From positions 1-43,285 of the forward strand of contig NZ_JALHQI010000021.1 of assembly GCF_022842045.1 (NCBI RefSeq): a stretch of DNA of 43,285 nt, given 5' to 3'. Origin of the DNA: Arenimonas sp. Lineage in GTDB: Bacteria > Pseudomonadota > Gammaproteobacteria > Xanthomonadales > Xanthomonadaceae. Both the position numbers and the translations under genes were made by a program. The notes beneath the pieces are model-generated. The model was not told the DNA's origin. It searched no databases and was given only the letters and a program-made list of their open reading frames with translations. Every line of letters begins with the position of its first letter. The first letter of the stretch is position 1. Positions 10,725-21,362 of the stretch are shown here, in pieces.

Positions 10725-10727
10725 GGG

Positions 10728-11237
10728 TTACTGCCGGAGCCAGAGCGCGCCGTACACGGCCAGCGAACCGAGCACGTACATGATCTCGACCAGGCGCTTG
10801 CGCCCGGGCTTGTCGCGCGAGCGGGTGAGGTCGAGCAGCATCTGCCGCAGCAGGAAGGTGTAGAGGATGTAGTACAGGAAGGGCGTGACGTGCACCCACG
10901 GCGGGAAGTCCGACAGCGCCTTGCCGAACCAGCCCAGGATGGTCTCGATCTCGATCCAGATGCCGAGCAAGCCGAGCGAGGCGTTGATCAGCATCCACTT
11001 CACTTCGTCCCGGCCGAAGATGACCAGGTAGAACATGAGGTAGACGAAGATCGCGATGCCGCCGTGCAGGTACAGGAACAGCAGCTCGACGTCATCGGCC
11101 GCATACGCCATCAGGAAGCCCGACAGCCCGAACATCCCCATGTGCAGGAGGAAGAACGGGTAGATGAACAACATCGGCATCGGCATGCCCTGGCGGACAA
11201 CCTTGCCGTTGACCATGATGTCCCGATTGGCCTTCAT
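10728..11237 (-). CDS. Small multi-pass membrane protein, function unknown
   Basis: A 169-residue protein with four to five hydrophobic segments: L-F-I-Y-P-F-F-L-L-H near the start, a second around FLYLHGGIAIFVYLMFYL, and others near 90-110 and 125-140. The C-terminus is basic. I do not recognise the family. The ATG at 11237 is chosen because a GGGAGGGGG stretch precedes it. In-frame upstream starts at 11276 and 11324 would begin inside or beyond the palindromic repeat cluster and are less likely. The gene is probably transcribed from within or just beyond that cluster, downstream of the GT2 gene on the same strand. Confidence 0.7.
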   Translation of the reverse strand: MKANRDIMVNGKVVRQGMPMPMLFIYPFFLLHMGMFGLSGFLMAYAADDVELLFLYLHGGIAIFVYLMFYLVIFGRDEVKWMLINASLGLLGIWIEIETILGWFGKALSDFPPWVHVTPFLYYILYTFLLRQMLLDLTRSRDKPGRKRLVEIMYVLGSLAVYGALWLRQ

Positions 11238-11255
11238 CCCCCACCCCCTCCCGCG

Positions 11256-11392
11256 CAGCAAATGAAGCAGGTTCATTTGCTGACCCCTGGCGCCAACGAT
11301 GGCCGGGAAATCGGGGGCGTGCAAGCGGCGACGAACGGGGTCAGGAACGGAACCTGACCCCGTTCCCTGGCAAATGAACCTGGTTCATTTGC
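11256..11392. repeat. Cluster of three palindromic REP-like repeats
   Basis: Three hairpins in a row. At 11256-11282 arms of CAGCAAATGAA enclose a 5-nt loop. At 11333-11365 arms of GAACGGGGTCAGG enclose a 7-nt loop. At 11370-11392 arms of GCAAATGAACC enclose a single T. The first and third share their core and lie in mirror layout around the second. A partial fourth copy of the GCAAATGAACC unit occurs at 31230. The last hairpin overlaps the final codons of the GT2 gene. Such palindromes are usual in xanthomonads and are often linked to REP-associated tyrosine transposases; none is encoded here. Confidence 0.75.
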
Positions 11393-12401
11393 GGGGGAGG
11401 AGGAGTTTCAGGCTGCGTTCGAAGGCTTTGCGGCGGAGGCCGGGGTAGCGCAGGCCGTCCCAGAGGGGGCGGAGCCAGCGGCGGCGGTCGGGCTCGAGCA
11501 GGGCCTCGCGCATGCGGGCTTCCAGGCGGTACATCGTGGCCAGGCCGCGGCCCTGCTCGCGGCGGTCGGCGGGCAGGTCGGGGCGGGCGTCGATGCAGCG
11601 GTCCTGGTCGTCGGCGACCTCGTGGTACATCTGCGCCACGCGCTGCTGGCGGCGGCGCCAGGTGGCGCCGTCATCGGCGCTGCGGTCGAACACCCAGTTG
11701 CCCAGGTTGCCTTCGTGCCGGCGGTAGCCCAGCAGCGGCTCGGGCAGGCAGTGGCATTCGCCCAGCAGCACCGCGCGCAGCTGCAGCGCGTTGTCCTCCA
11801 CCCGGCCCTGCAGCGGCGGCAGCGTGGTGAACACTTCGCGCCGCACCGCCATCGAGGCGCCCAGCACCGTGATCAGGTGCCCGGCGCGGCGCAGGTCACG
11901 CTGGGTCAGCACGGCCTGCTGGCCGCGGTTGCGCGGCTTGATGATCTCGCCGCGCGGGTTGATGTCGTTGACGGTGGAGCCGACGATCATCGCCTGCGGG
12001 TGCTTGTGCATATGCGCCACCAGCCGCTCGACCCGGTGCGGGTAGGCCACGTCGTCGCCGGCCAGGAACACCAGGATGTCGGTGCCGGCCAGCGGCGCCA
12101 GCTGGGTCAGGTGCGCGCAGAGGCCCACGTTGCGCTCGGTGCTGCGCACGCGCAGCCGGTGCGGCCCGCGGTAGTCGCGCACGCGCGCGGCGATGCGCTG
12201 CAGCGATTCATCGCCCGAGCTGTCGTCGGAGACGATGATCTCGCAGGGCACGGTCTGCGCCAGCGCCGAGTCCAGCGCCTCCAGGATCGTGTCCTGCATG
12301 CGGTAGCAGACCAGCAGGATCGTGGCGACCGGCGGCACGTCGGCCACGACACCGGCCTCGAACAGCGACGGCTGGATCGAGGACGCGGTGCGGGTCGCCA
12401 T
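11385..12401 (-). CDS. Family 2 glycosyltransferase
   Basis: A 338-residue cytoplasmic GT-A fold enzyme. The nucleotide-binding start A-T-I-L-L-V-C-Y-R at about 26-34, the acidic S-D-D-S-S-G-D at about 57-63, and the metal-binding D-D-V (in FLAGDDVAYP) are all present, so an active sugar transferase is likely; the acceptor is unknown. The C-terminal third is basic and Arg-rich. The ATG at 12401 lies one base after the maeB stop codon, so translation is probably coupled to maeB. The last two codons and the stop (CGC AAA TGA) lie inside a palindromic repeat, so the native C-terminus may have been altered. Confidence 0.85.
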   Translation of the reverse strand: MATRTASSIQPSLFEAGVVADVPPVATILLVCYRMQDTILEALDSALAQTVPCEIIVSDDSSGDESLQRIAARVRDYRGPHRLRVRSTERNVGLCAHLTQLAPLAGTDILVFLAGDDVAYPHRVERLVAHMHKHPQAMIVGSTVNDINPRGEIIKPRNRGQQAVLTQRDLRRAGHLITVLGASMAVRREVFTTLPPLQGRVEDNALQLRAVLLGECHCLPEPLLGYRRHEGNLGNWVFDRSADDGATWRRRQQRVAQMYHEVADDQDRCIDARPDLPADRREQGRGLATMYRLEARMREALLEPDRRRWLRPLWDGLRYPGLRRKAFERSLKLLLPRK

Positions 12402-12402
12402 G

Positions 12403-14697
<2,295 letters not shown>

Positions 14698-14851
14698 GGG
14701 TCGGGCGGTCTCGGGCCGTGCGCAAGGGCGCCGGCGAATGGGCCCTCGATTGTAGCGGCCCGCCGGGCGCCCTGCCGACGCGCCCGTATGGGCGTGGCTG
14801 GCGATGCCGCGCCCGGGCGGCCAGAATGGCGCTTTCCCGCGCGACCCGACG

Positions 14852-16186
14852 ATGCCCACCCGCCCCGACGCCCCGCCGCGCCTGCGCGCCCTGCCCCTGC
14901 TGCTGGCCCTGGTCGCGCTTCAGTGGCTGCTGGTGGCCAATCCGGGCTATTTCAGTCACGACGAACTGCAGTGGGGCGCGCGCGCCGACGTGGCGAACTG
15001 GCGCGACCTGCCCTGGGTGGCCTGGACCGACGTCGGCACCTTCCAGTGGCGGCCGCTCACCTTCAACCTCTGGCTCCTGGTCTCGCACGCCAGCTTCGGC
15101 TGGCCGCAGGCCATGCACCTGGCCTGGGTGGCAATGGGCAGCGCCATCGCGCTGGCGCTGGGCGTGCTGCTGCTGCGGCTCGGGACGACGGTGGCGGTGG
15201 CGCGCGGCGCGGCGCTGCTGTTCGCGCTGGGGCCGTACGCGGCCTACGTGCACGGCTGGGTGGGCACGCTGGCCGACCTGCTGTGGGTCGGCGCCGCGCT
15301 GGGTCTCGCGCATGCTCTGGTGTCGCTGCGCGCGCGCGGCGCGGCGCCGTTGGTGGCGGCGGCGGTGGCGTTCGCGTTCACCGCACTGGGGCTGCTGGCC
15401 AAGGAAGCGGCGCTGGCGATCCCGGCATTGCTGGGACTGGCCTGGCTGCTCCGGCGCGGACGACCGGTGGGCCTGGCCGCGGTGATCGGCAGCGGCGTGG
15501 CGGCGCTGGTTTACCTCGCCCTGCGGCTCGACACGCTGATGGCGCCCGCCGAAGCCAGCACCTACGCGCTCTCGCCGGGGTCGGCGCCGCGCAACTGGGC
15601 GACGTACTGGCTGTTCCCGCTGCGGCCGGCGGCGTTCGAGGCCACCGGCACCTGGTTCGCCTCCGCCAAGCACCTGGTGATTGCGGCGGGCTTGCTGCTG
15701 GCGCTGGTGGCCGGGATCGCCTGGCGGGCGCCGCGACGGGCGCTGGCGCTGGTCCTTGGCGGCACCCTGGCGCTGGCGCCCGCGCTGCCGCTGGCCTTCC
15801 CCGCCAACCAGTACGGCTACGGGTTCTGGGCCTGGGTCGTGGCCTGCGTGGCGCTGGCGTGGCCGGCGCTGGGGCGCGCGGGGCGCGGGCTGGTCGTTTT
15901 CATGGCGCTGGTGACGACCTGGCATGGCGTCAATGTGCAGCGCGAGATGCAGCGCGTGGGCGAGAAGCAGGCGGTGTTCCAGCCAGCGCTGGTGCAGGCG
16001 CTGGCGTCGCACGCGGGCGAGCTGCGTTTGCTCACGCCTGAGCGCGATGACTGGATCTACCGGCGGCTGAGCCACGAGGTGCCGGCCTGGCGCGGCGCGC
16101 CGATCGGGGATCGGGTGCGGTGGGTGGGCGCGGGTGAGGTGGTGGATTACCGGGTGGCGGAAGACGGGGCGCTGGTGGCGCCTTGA
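14852..16186 (+). CDS. Multi-pass membrane protein resembling GT-C glycosyltransferases
   Basis: A 444-residue protein with about ten hydrophobic helices. An acidic motif H-D-E-L-Q-W-G follows the first helix, where lipid-linked-sugar GT-C enzymes (ArnT/PMT/YfhO-like) carry their catalytic Asp/Glu. A soluble C-terminal tail of about 60 residues contains L-L-T-P-E-R-D-D-W. The assignment is structural analogy only; the donor and acceptor are unknown. The ATG at 14852 places the first helix shortly after the start, and the upstream ATG at 14804 would only add a non-hydrophobic leader. The stop codon touches the left arm of the REP palindrome at 16185. Confidence 0.6.
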   Translation: MPTRPDAPPRLRALPLLLALVALQWLLVANPGYFSHDELQWGARADVANWRDLPWVAWTDVGTFQWRPLTFNLWLLVSHASFGWPQAMHLAWVAMGSAIALALGVLLLRLGTTVAVARGAALLFALGPYAAYVHGWVGTLADLLWVGAALGLAHALVSLRARGAAPLVAAAVAFAFTALGLLAKEAALAIPALLGLAWLLRRGRPVGLAAVIGSGVAALVYLALRLDTLMAPAEASTYALSPGSAPRNWATYWLFPLRPAAFEATGTWFASAKHLVIAAGLLLALVAGIAWRAPRRALALVLGGTLALAPALPLAFPANQYGYGFWAWVVACVALAWPALGRAGRGLVVFMALVTTWHGVNVQREMQRVGEKQAVFQPALVQALASHAGELRLLTPERDDWIYRRLSHEVPAWRGAPIGDRVRWVGAGEVVDYRVAEDGALVAP

Positions 16187-16255
16187 AGAGCTTCGGGACT
16201 GAAGTCCCTCCTACAGTGGCGTCCTGTAGGAGGGACTTCAGTCCCGGAGCTTTTC
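16185..16255. repeat. REP-type palindrome between convergent stop codons
   Basis: Two 32-nt arms (16185-16216 and 16224-16255, two mismatches) around a 7-nt loop. The core is GGGACTGAAGTCCCTCC followed by TACAG. Both ends overlap the stop codons of the neighbouring convergent genes. The RNA from either strand would form a strong hairpin and probably ends transcription both ways. The motif belongs to the 'TGTAGGAGGGACTTCAGTCC' class common in pseudomonads and xanthomonads; a diverged relative lies inside ppc at 32954-33010. Confidence 0.85.
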
Positions 16256-17516
16256 AAAGCCCCAGCACGAGGTCGTCGGCATCCACGCGGTCGAGGCGAA
16301 TCTTGTTGGCAAACAGCGAAAACGCCAGCATCCCCGCCAGCCCGTTCGCGCGCTGCATCCACGGCGGCACGTACAGCGGCGCCGCCAGCGCACCCGACTC
16401 GAACGCGCCTTCGAGCGCGAACACGTCCTCGAGCGCCATCTTCCCCGCGAACAGCTGCCGCGCCTGCCCCAGCTTGTGGTGGCGCAGGCACCAGCGGAAA
16501 TACGTGTGCACCGACAGCAGCCCGCGCAGGTACACCGTGTCCTTGGTGAAGGCCGCGCCGCCGCCCAGCGGCACGCCGCGGAACACGCGCTGGCTGGAGG
16601 TGAAGCTGTCGAGCGCCGACTGCCCCGATTCGATGAAGAAGCGGAACACCTCGACGAAATCGGCGCCGTGGATGGCCTTGTCGATCGCGACGATGCGCAG
16701 GCTGATGCGCTTCATGCGCTCGATGTCCATCGAGCCCGAGATCAGCTCGGCGAAGGTGGCCAGGCCCTCCTGCGTCGCGGTGGTGCGCGGCGAGCCGCGG
16801 GCCAGCGACTTCAGGTGCGGCTGCTCGCGGCCGTTGAGGCCGGTGAGGGTGTGCACGAAGGCCTCGTGCACCAGCAGCTGGTTGCGGTCGTACTCGCTGA
16901 AGCCGGTGTTGGTGCGCAGGCGGATGCGGGTGGAGCTGGCGGCGGCCTTGGCGATCAGCCCGTCGTCGAGCTCGACCCGCACCTTGTGGCCGGTGAAGAA
17001 CGCATCCACCGCGGCCTGGAGTTCGGCCTGCACGGTTTCGGCCGGCAGTACGTAGTCGGGCTCGACGGCGCGCAGCTCCTGGTCCATTTCGTCCGCCAGG
17101 CCGATGAAGTGGGTGGCGGCGTCGAGGTGGGTCGGCCCGTCGCCGGGCAGCATTTCCACCGGGCGGCCGAACAATCGTGTCGAGTACGCGGTGACGCGGT
17201 GCGAGCCCACGGCATCGAGCAGGCGCGTGGTGATGCGCCAGCTCTCCGAAGTCAACTGCAGGTAGCGGCCGAGCGGATCGTCGGGGTCGGCCAGCGCGTG
17301 CACCTTGTCCAGCTCGTCGCGCACGGCGGCGTAGTCGCCGCGCGGGTACTCGGGCCGGGGCATGTGGATGCGGCCGATCTTCCAGGCCGCCAGGAACTCT
17401 TCCTGCAGCCGCGCCGGCCAGCTCACCGACTCCAGCAGCCGGATGCCGCGCACCGCCGCCACCAGGCGCGCGTCGAGCGCGGCGTGGTGTTCCAGCGAGC
17501 GCGCGGCCGCGGTCAC
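16254..17516 (-). CDS. QEGLA-motif / DUF1704 metallopeptidase-like protein
   Basis: A 420-residue protein of the family annotated as 'flavohemoglobin expression-modulating QEGLA motif protein'. Motifs present: H-E-A-F-V-H at 217-222, an HExxxH zinc site, and A-T-Q-E-G-L-A with Glu250 as probable third ligand. The same DUF1704 fold is found in the eukaryotic tubulin tyrosine carboxypeptidases MATCAP/KIAA0895, so a zinc carboxypeptidase activity is a fair inference; the bacterial substrate is unknown. The start is GTG at 17516, overlapping the rsgA stop (GTGA), so translation is coupled to rsgA. No signal peptide is visible, implying a cytoplasmic protein. Confidence 0.8.
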   Translation of the reverse strand: MTAAARSLEHHAALDARLVAAVRGIRLLESVSWPARLQEEFLAAWKIGRIHMPRPEYPRGDYAAVRDELDKVHALADPDDPLGRYLQLTSESWRITTRLLDAVGSHRVTAYSTRLFGRPVEMLPGDGPTHLDAATHFIGLADEMDQELRAVEPDYVLPAETVQAELQAAVDAFFTGHKVRVELDDGLIAKAAASSTRIRLRTNTGFSEYDRNQLLVHEAFVHTLTGLNGREQPHLKSLARGSPRTTATQEGLATFAELISGSMDIERMKRISLRIVAIDKAIHGADFVEVFRFFIESGQSALDSFTSSQRVFRGVPLGGGAAFTKDTVYLRGLLSVHTYFRWCLRHHKLGQARQLFAGKMALEDVFALEGAFESGALAAPLYVPPWMQRANGLAGMLAFSLFANKIRLDRVDADDLVLGL

Positions 17517-18589
17517 CGGCGACCCAGCTTGTCCTTGGTGCGCCGGTGCTTGTTCTTCAGCGCCAGTGCTTCCTCGGCGCGGCGGGCCGCCTGGGTGACG
17601 GCGGCGGCCTCGGCTTCGTCGCGCAGCTTCACGTAGTTCAGGTAGCGGGCCTCGTCGAGCGTGCCGTCCTCGATGGCCGCGCGCACCGCGCAGCCGGGCT
17701 CGTTGCCGTGCACGCAGTCGCGGAAGCGGCAGCCGGCGCCCAGCGCCTCGATGTCCTCGAAGGCATCGACGATGTCCTCGTCGCCGCTGAGCTTGACCTC
17801 GCGCATGCCCGGCGTGTCGATCAGGCAGCCGCCCTGCGGCAGCGGCGTCAGCACGCGGAAGGTGGTGGTGTGGCGGCCGCGCGAGTCGTTGCCGCGCACG
17901 GCATTGGTCTTCATCTTCTCGCGGCCCAGCAGCGTGTTGGTGAGCGTGGACTTGCCGGCGCCCGAGCTGCCCACCAGCACCACGGTCTGGCCAGGCCCGA
18001 GGTAGGGATGCAGCTCGGCGACGCTGGCCGGGTCCTTGGCGTTGATGGCGTGGATCGGCACGCCGGACTCCTCGACCTCCATCAGCAGGTCGATGCAGTC
18101 CTCGACGATCTCGCACTCGTCGGCCTTGGTCAGCACCAGCACCGGGTCGGCGCCGCTGGCGCGGATCACGACTAGGTAGCGCTCGATGCGGCGCGGGTTG
18201 AAGTCCTGGTCCAGGCCGACCACCACCAGCACGTGGTCCACGTTCGCGGCGATCAGCTGCTGGCGGTGGTGCTCGCCGGCGGCGCCGCGCTTGAGCAGGG
18301 CGTGGCGCGGCAGCAGGGCGAGGATGTTCTTGCCGGCCTCGTCCAGCGTGACCCAATCGCCGACCGCGGCGCGCTGTTCGGGCGGGCAGCGCGGCCGGGT
18401 CCAGGGCAACGGCGGCTGCACCTTCAGCACTTCATCGGCGCGGGTGGCCACGTCGTAGGCGCTGCGGTGCTGGCCGACCACGCGGGCCAGGCGGGCGCCG
18501 GGGGCGGCGGCGAGGGCCTCGCGGCGGGCGTCGTCATCGGGCCAGCCGATGGGGCGCAGGAGGTCGAGGGCTTCGGGGGTTGGCTGCAT
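17513..18589 (-). CDS. rsgA: Ribosome small-subunit-dependent GTPase A
   Basis: A 358-residue circularly permuted GTPase that acts in late maturation of the 30S subunit. In order: N-terminal OB-fold, T-K-A-D (G4), the P-loop G-S-S-G-A-G-K-S-T, D-T-P-G (G3), and the C-terminal zinc-binding segment with C-R-F-R-D-C-x-H and a further Cys (G-C-A-V). This order is diagnostic of RsgA/YjeQ. ATG 18589 (MQPTPEAL) is preferred over the longer frame from 18619, which adds no conserved sequence. It is cotranscribed with the DUF1704 gene, with a 4-nt overlap. Confidence 0.94.
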   Translation of the reverse strand: MQPTPEALDLLRPIGWPDDDARREALAAAPGARLARVVGQHRSAYDVATRADEVLKVQPPLPWTRPRCPPEQRAAVGDWVTLDEAGKNILALLPRHALLKRGAAGEHHRQQLIAANVDHVLVVVGLDQDFNPRRIERYLVVIRASGADPVLVLTKADECEIVEDCIDLLMEVEESGVPIHAINAKDPASVAELHPYLGPGQTVVLVGSSGAGKSTLTNTLLGREKMKTNAVRGNDSRGRHTTTFRVLTPLPQGGCLIDTPGMREVKLSGDEDIVDAFEDIEALGAGCRFRDCVHGNEPGCAVRAAIEDGTLDEARYLNYVKLRDEAEAAAVTQAARRAEEALALKNKHRRTKDKLGRR

Positions 18590-18653
18590 TGCCGGGGATG
18601 ATAGCGCCCCTTCGAACACGCTCCGCTCACCGGGCGGCGGTCAGGCTGTGGCC

Positions 18654-19034
18654 ATGGAACGTTTCGGTACCGTCGTGCTCGTCCTCGCCGCCCTGGGTTT
18701 CCTGGGGTTCGGCATCGCCATCGTGGCCGCCCCGGAGGCGGTGTTGGCGCCGGTCGGGATCAGCGGCACCGCGGCCGGGCTGGTCGAGCTGCGCGCCTTC
18801 TACGGCGGGCTCGAACTCGGCCTGGCCGCGTTCCTGTTCGCCTGCGCGGCCCAGCCCGCCTGGCGCGCCCCCGGCCTCTGGGCCGTGGCCCTGGCCAATG
18901 GCGGCATCGCCGCGGCCCGGCTGCTGGGCATCGGCCTGACCGGGGAGTTCACCGGCTTCTTCGCCGCGGCCCTGGTCTGGGAGATCGGCTTCACGCTGGC
19001 GGCGGTGGTGGCCCTGCGCGGCCGGACCGGCTGA
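18654..19034 (+). CDS. Small four-helix membrane protein, DUF4345-like
   Basis: A 126-residue protein with four hydrophobic segments (about 5-25, 40-62, 70-95, 100-122). The segments G-T-A-A-G-L-V-E-L-R-A-F-Y-G-G and N-G-G-I-A-A-A-R are typical of DUF4345 proteins. Function is unknown. The gene is divergent from rsgA with 64 bp between starts and is followed 72 bp later by alaA, so it may head a short operon. No ribosome binding site is clear before the ATG at 18654. Confidence 0.7.
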   Translation: MERFGTVVLVLAALGFLGFGIAIVAAPEAVLAPVGISGTAAGLVELRAFYGGLELGLAAFLFACAAQPAWRAPGLWAVALANGGIAAARLLGIGLTGEFTGFFAAALVWEIGFTLAAVVALRGRTG

Positions 19035-19106
19035 ACAAAACCGGCTGAAAGCGCGTCAAGATTCCGTTAACCTCGGCCCAGCACCCTGGTCCGAGTCCCC
19101 TGCAAC

Positions 19107-20351
19107 ATGCCCCACACGCCCCTGCCGACCCGCGAAAGCCTGCGCGAGGTCCGTTATGACATCCGCGGCGAACTGTCCCGCCGCGCCCGCGAACTCGAGG
19201 GCCAGGGCCGCCAGCTGATCCGCCTGAACATCGGCAACCCCGGCGCCTTCGGCTTCCGCGCACCCGCCCACCTGCAGGACGCGCTTTCCGCCTGCGTCGG
19301 CGAATCGGATCCCTACACCCACCAGCAGGGCCTGCCGGTGGCCCGCGAGGCCCTGGCCGAACTGCACCGCCGGCGCGGCACCCCCAACGCCAGCGCCGAG
19401 CGCGTGTTCATTGGCAACGGCGTCAGCGAACTGATCGACATCTCGCTGCGCGCCCTGCTCAATCCCGGCGAGGAAGTGCTGCTGCCCTCGCCCGACTACC
19501 CGCTGTGGAGCGCCGCCACCATCCTCAACCAGGGCCGGCCGGTGTACTACCGCTGCGCCCCGCAGAACGGCTTCCTGCCCGACCCGGACGAGATCGAGAA
19601 GCTGGTGACGCCGCGCACCCGCGTGCTGGTGGTGATCAACCCGAACAACCCCACCGGCGCCAGCTACCCGCGCGAGCTGCTGCAAAGGCTCGTGGCGATC
19701 GCGGCGAAGCACAAGCTGCTGCTGATGGCCGACGAGATCTACGACGGCATCCTGTACGACGAGGCCACGTTCACCCCGCTGGCGCCGCTGGCGGGCGACG
19801 TGCCCTGCCTGAGCTTCGGCGGTCTGTCGAAGGTGTGGCGCGCCTGCGGCTGGCGCGTCGGCTGGGCGGTGCTTTCCGGCGACCCGGTGACGGTGGGCGA
19901 CTACCACCACGCCATGGACCTGCTCAGCGCGCTGCGCCTGTGCGCCAACGTGCCGGCGCAGTTCGCGGTGCCGGCGGCGCTGTCGGGCCCGGAGACCATC
20001 CTGGAACTCACCCGCCCCGGCGGCCGCCTGCATGAATCGCGGCGCGCGGTGGTGGAATGCTGCGAGGCCAGCGAGCACCTGTCGCTGGTGGCGCCGGCCG
20101 GCGCGCTGTATGCCTTCCCGGAGGTCATCGGCGACGCCGCGGTGGACTTCGACGACCAGGCCTTCGCGCTCGAGCTGCTGGAAACCGAGGACGTGCTGGT
20201 GGTGCCGGGCAGCGGCTTCAACGTGCCGGGCTCGCGCCATTTCCGCGTGACGCTGCTGCCGGAGGCGGGGCTGGTGCGCGAAGTGTTCGCGCGCATCGAC
20301 CGCGCGCTGGGCAAGCACGCCGCGCGGGCCCGCGCGCGCCACGTGGCCTGA
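19107..20351 (+). CDS. alaA: AlaA-type alanine/glutamate-pyruvate aminotransferase
   Basis: A 414-residue PLP-dependent class I/II aminotransferase. The N-terminal segment Y-D-I-R-G-E-L-x-R-x-A-x-E-L-E and L-N-I-G-N-P-G-A-F-G-F is the AlaA signature. N-P-N-N-P-T-G-A, the Schiff-base lysine K242 in G-L-S-K-V-W-R-A, and the Arg of G-S-R-H-F-R-V near the end complete the active site. It interconverts pyruvate and glutamate with alanine and 2-oxoglutarate. The C-terminus ends in a basic tail (ARARARHVA). An SGNH hydrolase follows six bases after the stop and is probably cotranscribed. Confidence 0.9.
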   Translation: MPHTPLPTRESLREVRYDIRGELSRRARELEGQGRQLIRLNIGNPGAFGFRAPAHLQDALSACVGESDPYTHQQGLPVAREALAELHRRRGTPNASAERVFIGNGVSELIDISLRALLNPGEEVLLPSPDYPLWSAATILNQGRPVYYRCAPQNGFLPDPDEIEKLVTPRTRVLVVINPNNPTGASYPRELLQRLVAIAAKHKLLLMADEIYDGILYDEATFTPLAPLAGDVPCLSFGGLSKVWRACGWRVGWAVLSGDPVTVGDYHHAMDLLSALRLCANVPAQFAVPAALSGPETILELTRPGGRLHESRRAVVECCEASEHLSLVAPAGALYAFPEVIGDAAVDFDDQAFALELLETEDVLVVPGSGFNVPGSRHFRVTLLPEAGLVREVFARIDRALGKHAARARARHVA

Positions 20352-20357
20352 AACCCG

Positions 20358-20972
20358 ATGTCCGCGCCGCTCTCCTACCTGGCGCTCGGCGACTCCTACA
20401 CCATCGGCGAGTCGGTGCCCGAGGCCGGGCGCTGGCCCGTGCAGCTGGCCGCGGCGCTGCGGGCGCAAGGCATCGCGCTGGAAGACCCACGCATCATCGC
20501 CACCACCGGCTGGACCACCGATGAGCTCTCGGCGGCGATGGATGCCGCCGAACCGCTGGGACGGCATGACGTCGTGTCGCTGCTGGTGGGCGTGAACAAC
20601 CAGTACCGCGGCTGGAACCTGGGCGAATACCGGGTCGAGTTCGCCGACCTGCTCGACCGCGCCATCGCCCTGGCCGGCGACCGCCCCGGCCGCGTGCTGG
20701 TGCTGTCGATCCCGGATTGGGGCGTGACGCCCTTCGGCCAGGCCAGCGGCCGCGACACCGCCGAGATCGCCCGCCAGCTCGACGCCTTCAACGCCGCCGC
20801 CGCCGACGAATGCGCGGCGCGCGAGGTCGCCTTCGTGGACATCACCCCGGTCAGCCGCGAGCGCGGCGCCGAGCCCGGCATGGTGGCCGACGACGGCCTG
20901 CACCCCTCCGCCGCGATGTACACCGAGTGGACCCGCCTCGCCCTTCCCGTCGCCCGGGTGCTCCTGGCCTGA
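20358..20972 (+). CDS. SGNH/GDSL-family hydrolase
   Basis: A 204-residue esterase or lipase-like enzyme. Block I is L-G-D-S-Y-T with Ser13 as nucleophile, block III is G-V-N-N-Q-Y-R with the oxyanion Asn, and block V is D-D-G-L-H-P-S with Asp179 and His182, so the catalytic set is complete. There is no signal peptide, so it acts in the cytoplasm. The ATG stands six bases after the alaA stop with no separate ribosome binding site, which suggests coupled translation. The physiological ester is unknown. Confidence 0.88.
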   Translation: MSAPLSYLALGDSYTIGESVPEAGRWPVQLAAALRAQGIALEDPRIIATTGWTTDELSAAMDAAEPLGRHDVVSLLVGVNNQYRGWNLGEYRVEFADLLDRAIALAGDRPGRVLVLSIPDWGVTPFGQASGRDTAEIARQLDAFNAAAADECAAREVAFVDITPVSRERGAEPGMVADDGLHPSAAMYTEWTRLALPVARVLLA

Positions 20973-21039
20973 CCTCCACCCGGCACAGGGACCGCTCGCT
21001 CGCCTGCCTGGGTTCTTTCGCTTCGGTGGGGCGTCTGTT

Positions 21040-21276
21040 TTTGAACGCGGATCAGAGCGGATGGACGCGGATAAAAGCGGATTTTTTAAGTTTTGACCGG
21101 CGAGTAGCCGGGCAGTGGCTTCGGATGACGGGCGCTTCCAGGACAGCCTCCGCGCCCTCGACGGGAGACTGCCGAGACCGCGTGCTTGCGCCCGATCCGG
21201 ACCTGCACGCCTGATGCTTCCCTGACATTTTCCATCCGCTCTTATCCGCGTCCATCCGCTCTGATCCGCGTTCAAA
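21040..21276. repeat. Long inverted-repeat element with GCGGAT repeats
   Basis: Two 43-nt arms (21040-21082 and 21234-21276) match with one mismatch and enclose 151 bp. Each arm contains the hexamer GCGGAT four times at roughly 10-bp spacing, on alternating A-rich and G-rich linkers. The spacer holds no convincing gene. The element fills most of the 390-bp gap between the SGNH hydrolase and the glutaredoxin gene; the remaining flanks show nothing clear. Such units are recurrent in xanthomonad genomes in my recollection, but the family name is not known to me. Confidence 0.75.
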
Positions 21277-21362
21277 CGTTGGAACCCGACCCGCGCGAGC
21301 GCCGCACCCCCGGGGTTCATGCCCCGGGAGTAAAATGGCGGCCTTACCTACCGGAGCCGGCC

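Noticed and set aside
21052..21255. Small frame inside the inverted-repeat element
   Set aside because: Made largely of the repeat arms and without ribosome binding site; not supported as a gene.
19056..21320. 754-codon minus-strand frame opposite alaA and the SGNH hydrolase
   Set aside because: Low-complexity His/Ala/Gly-rich antisense translation that also crosses the inverted-repeat element.
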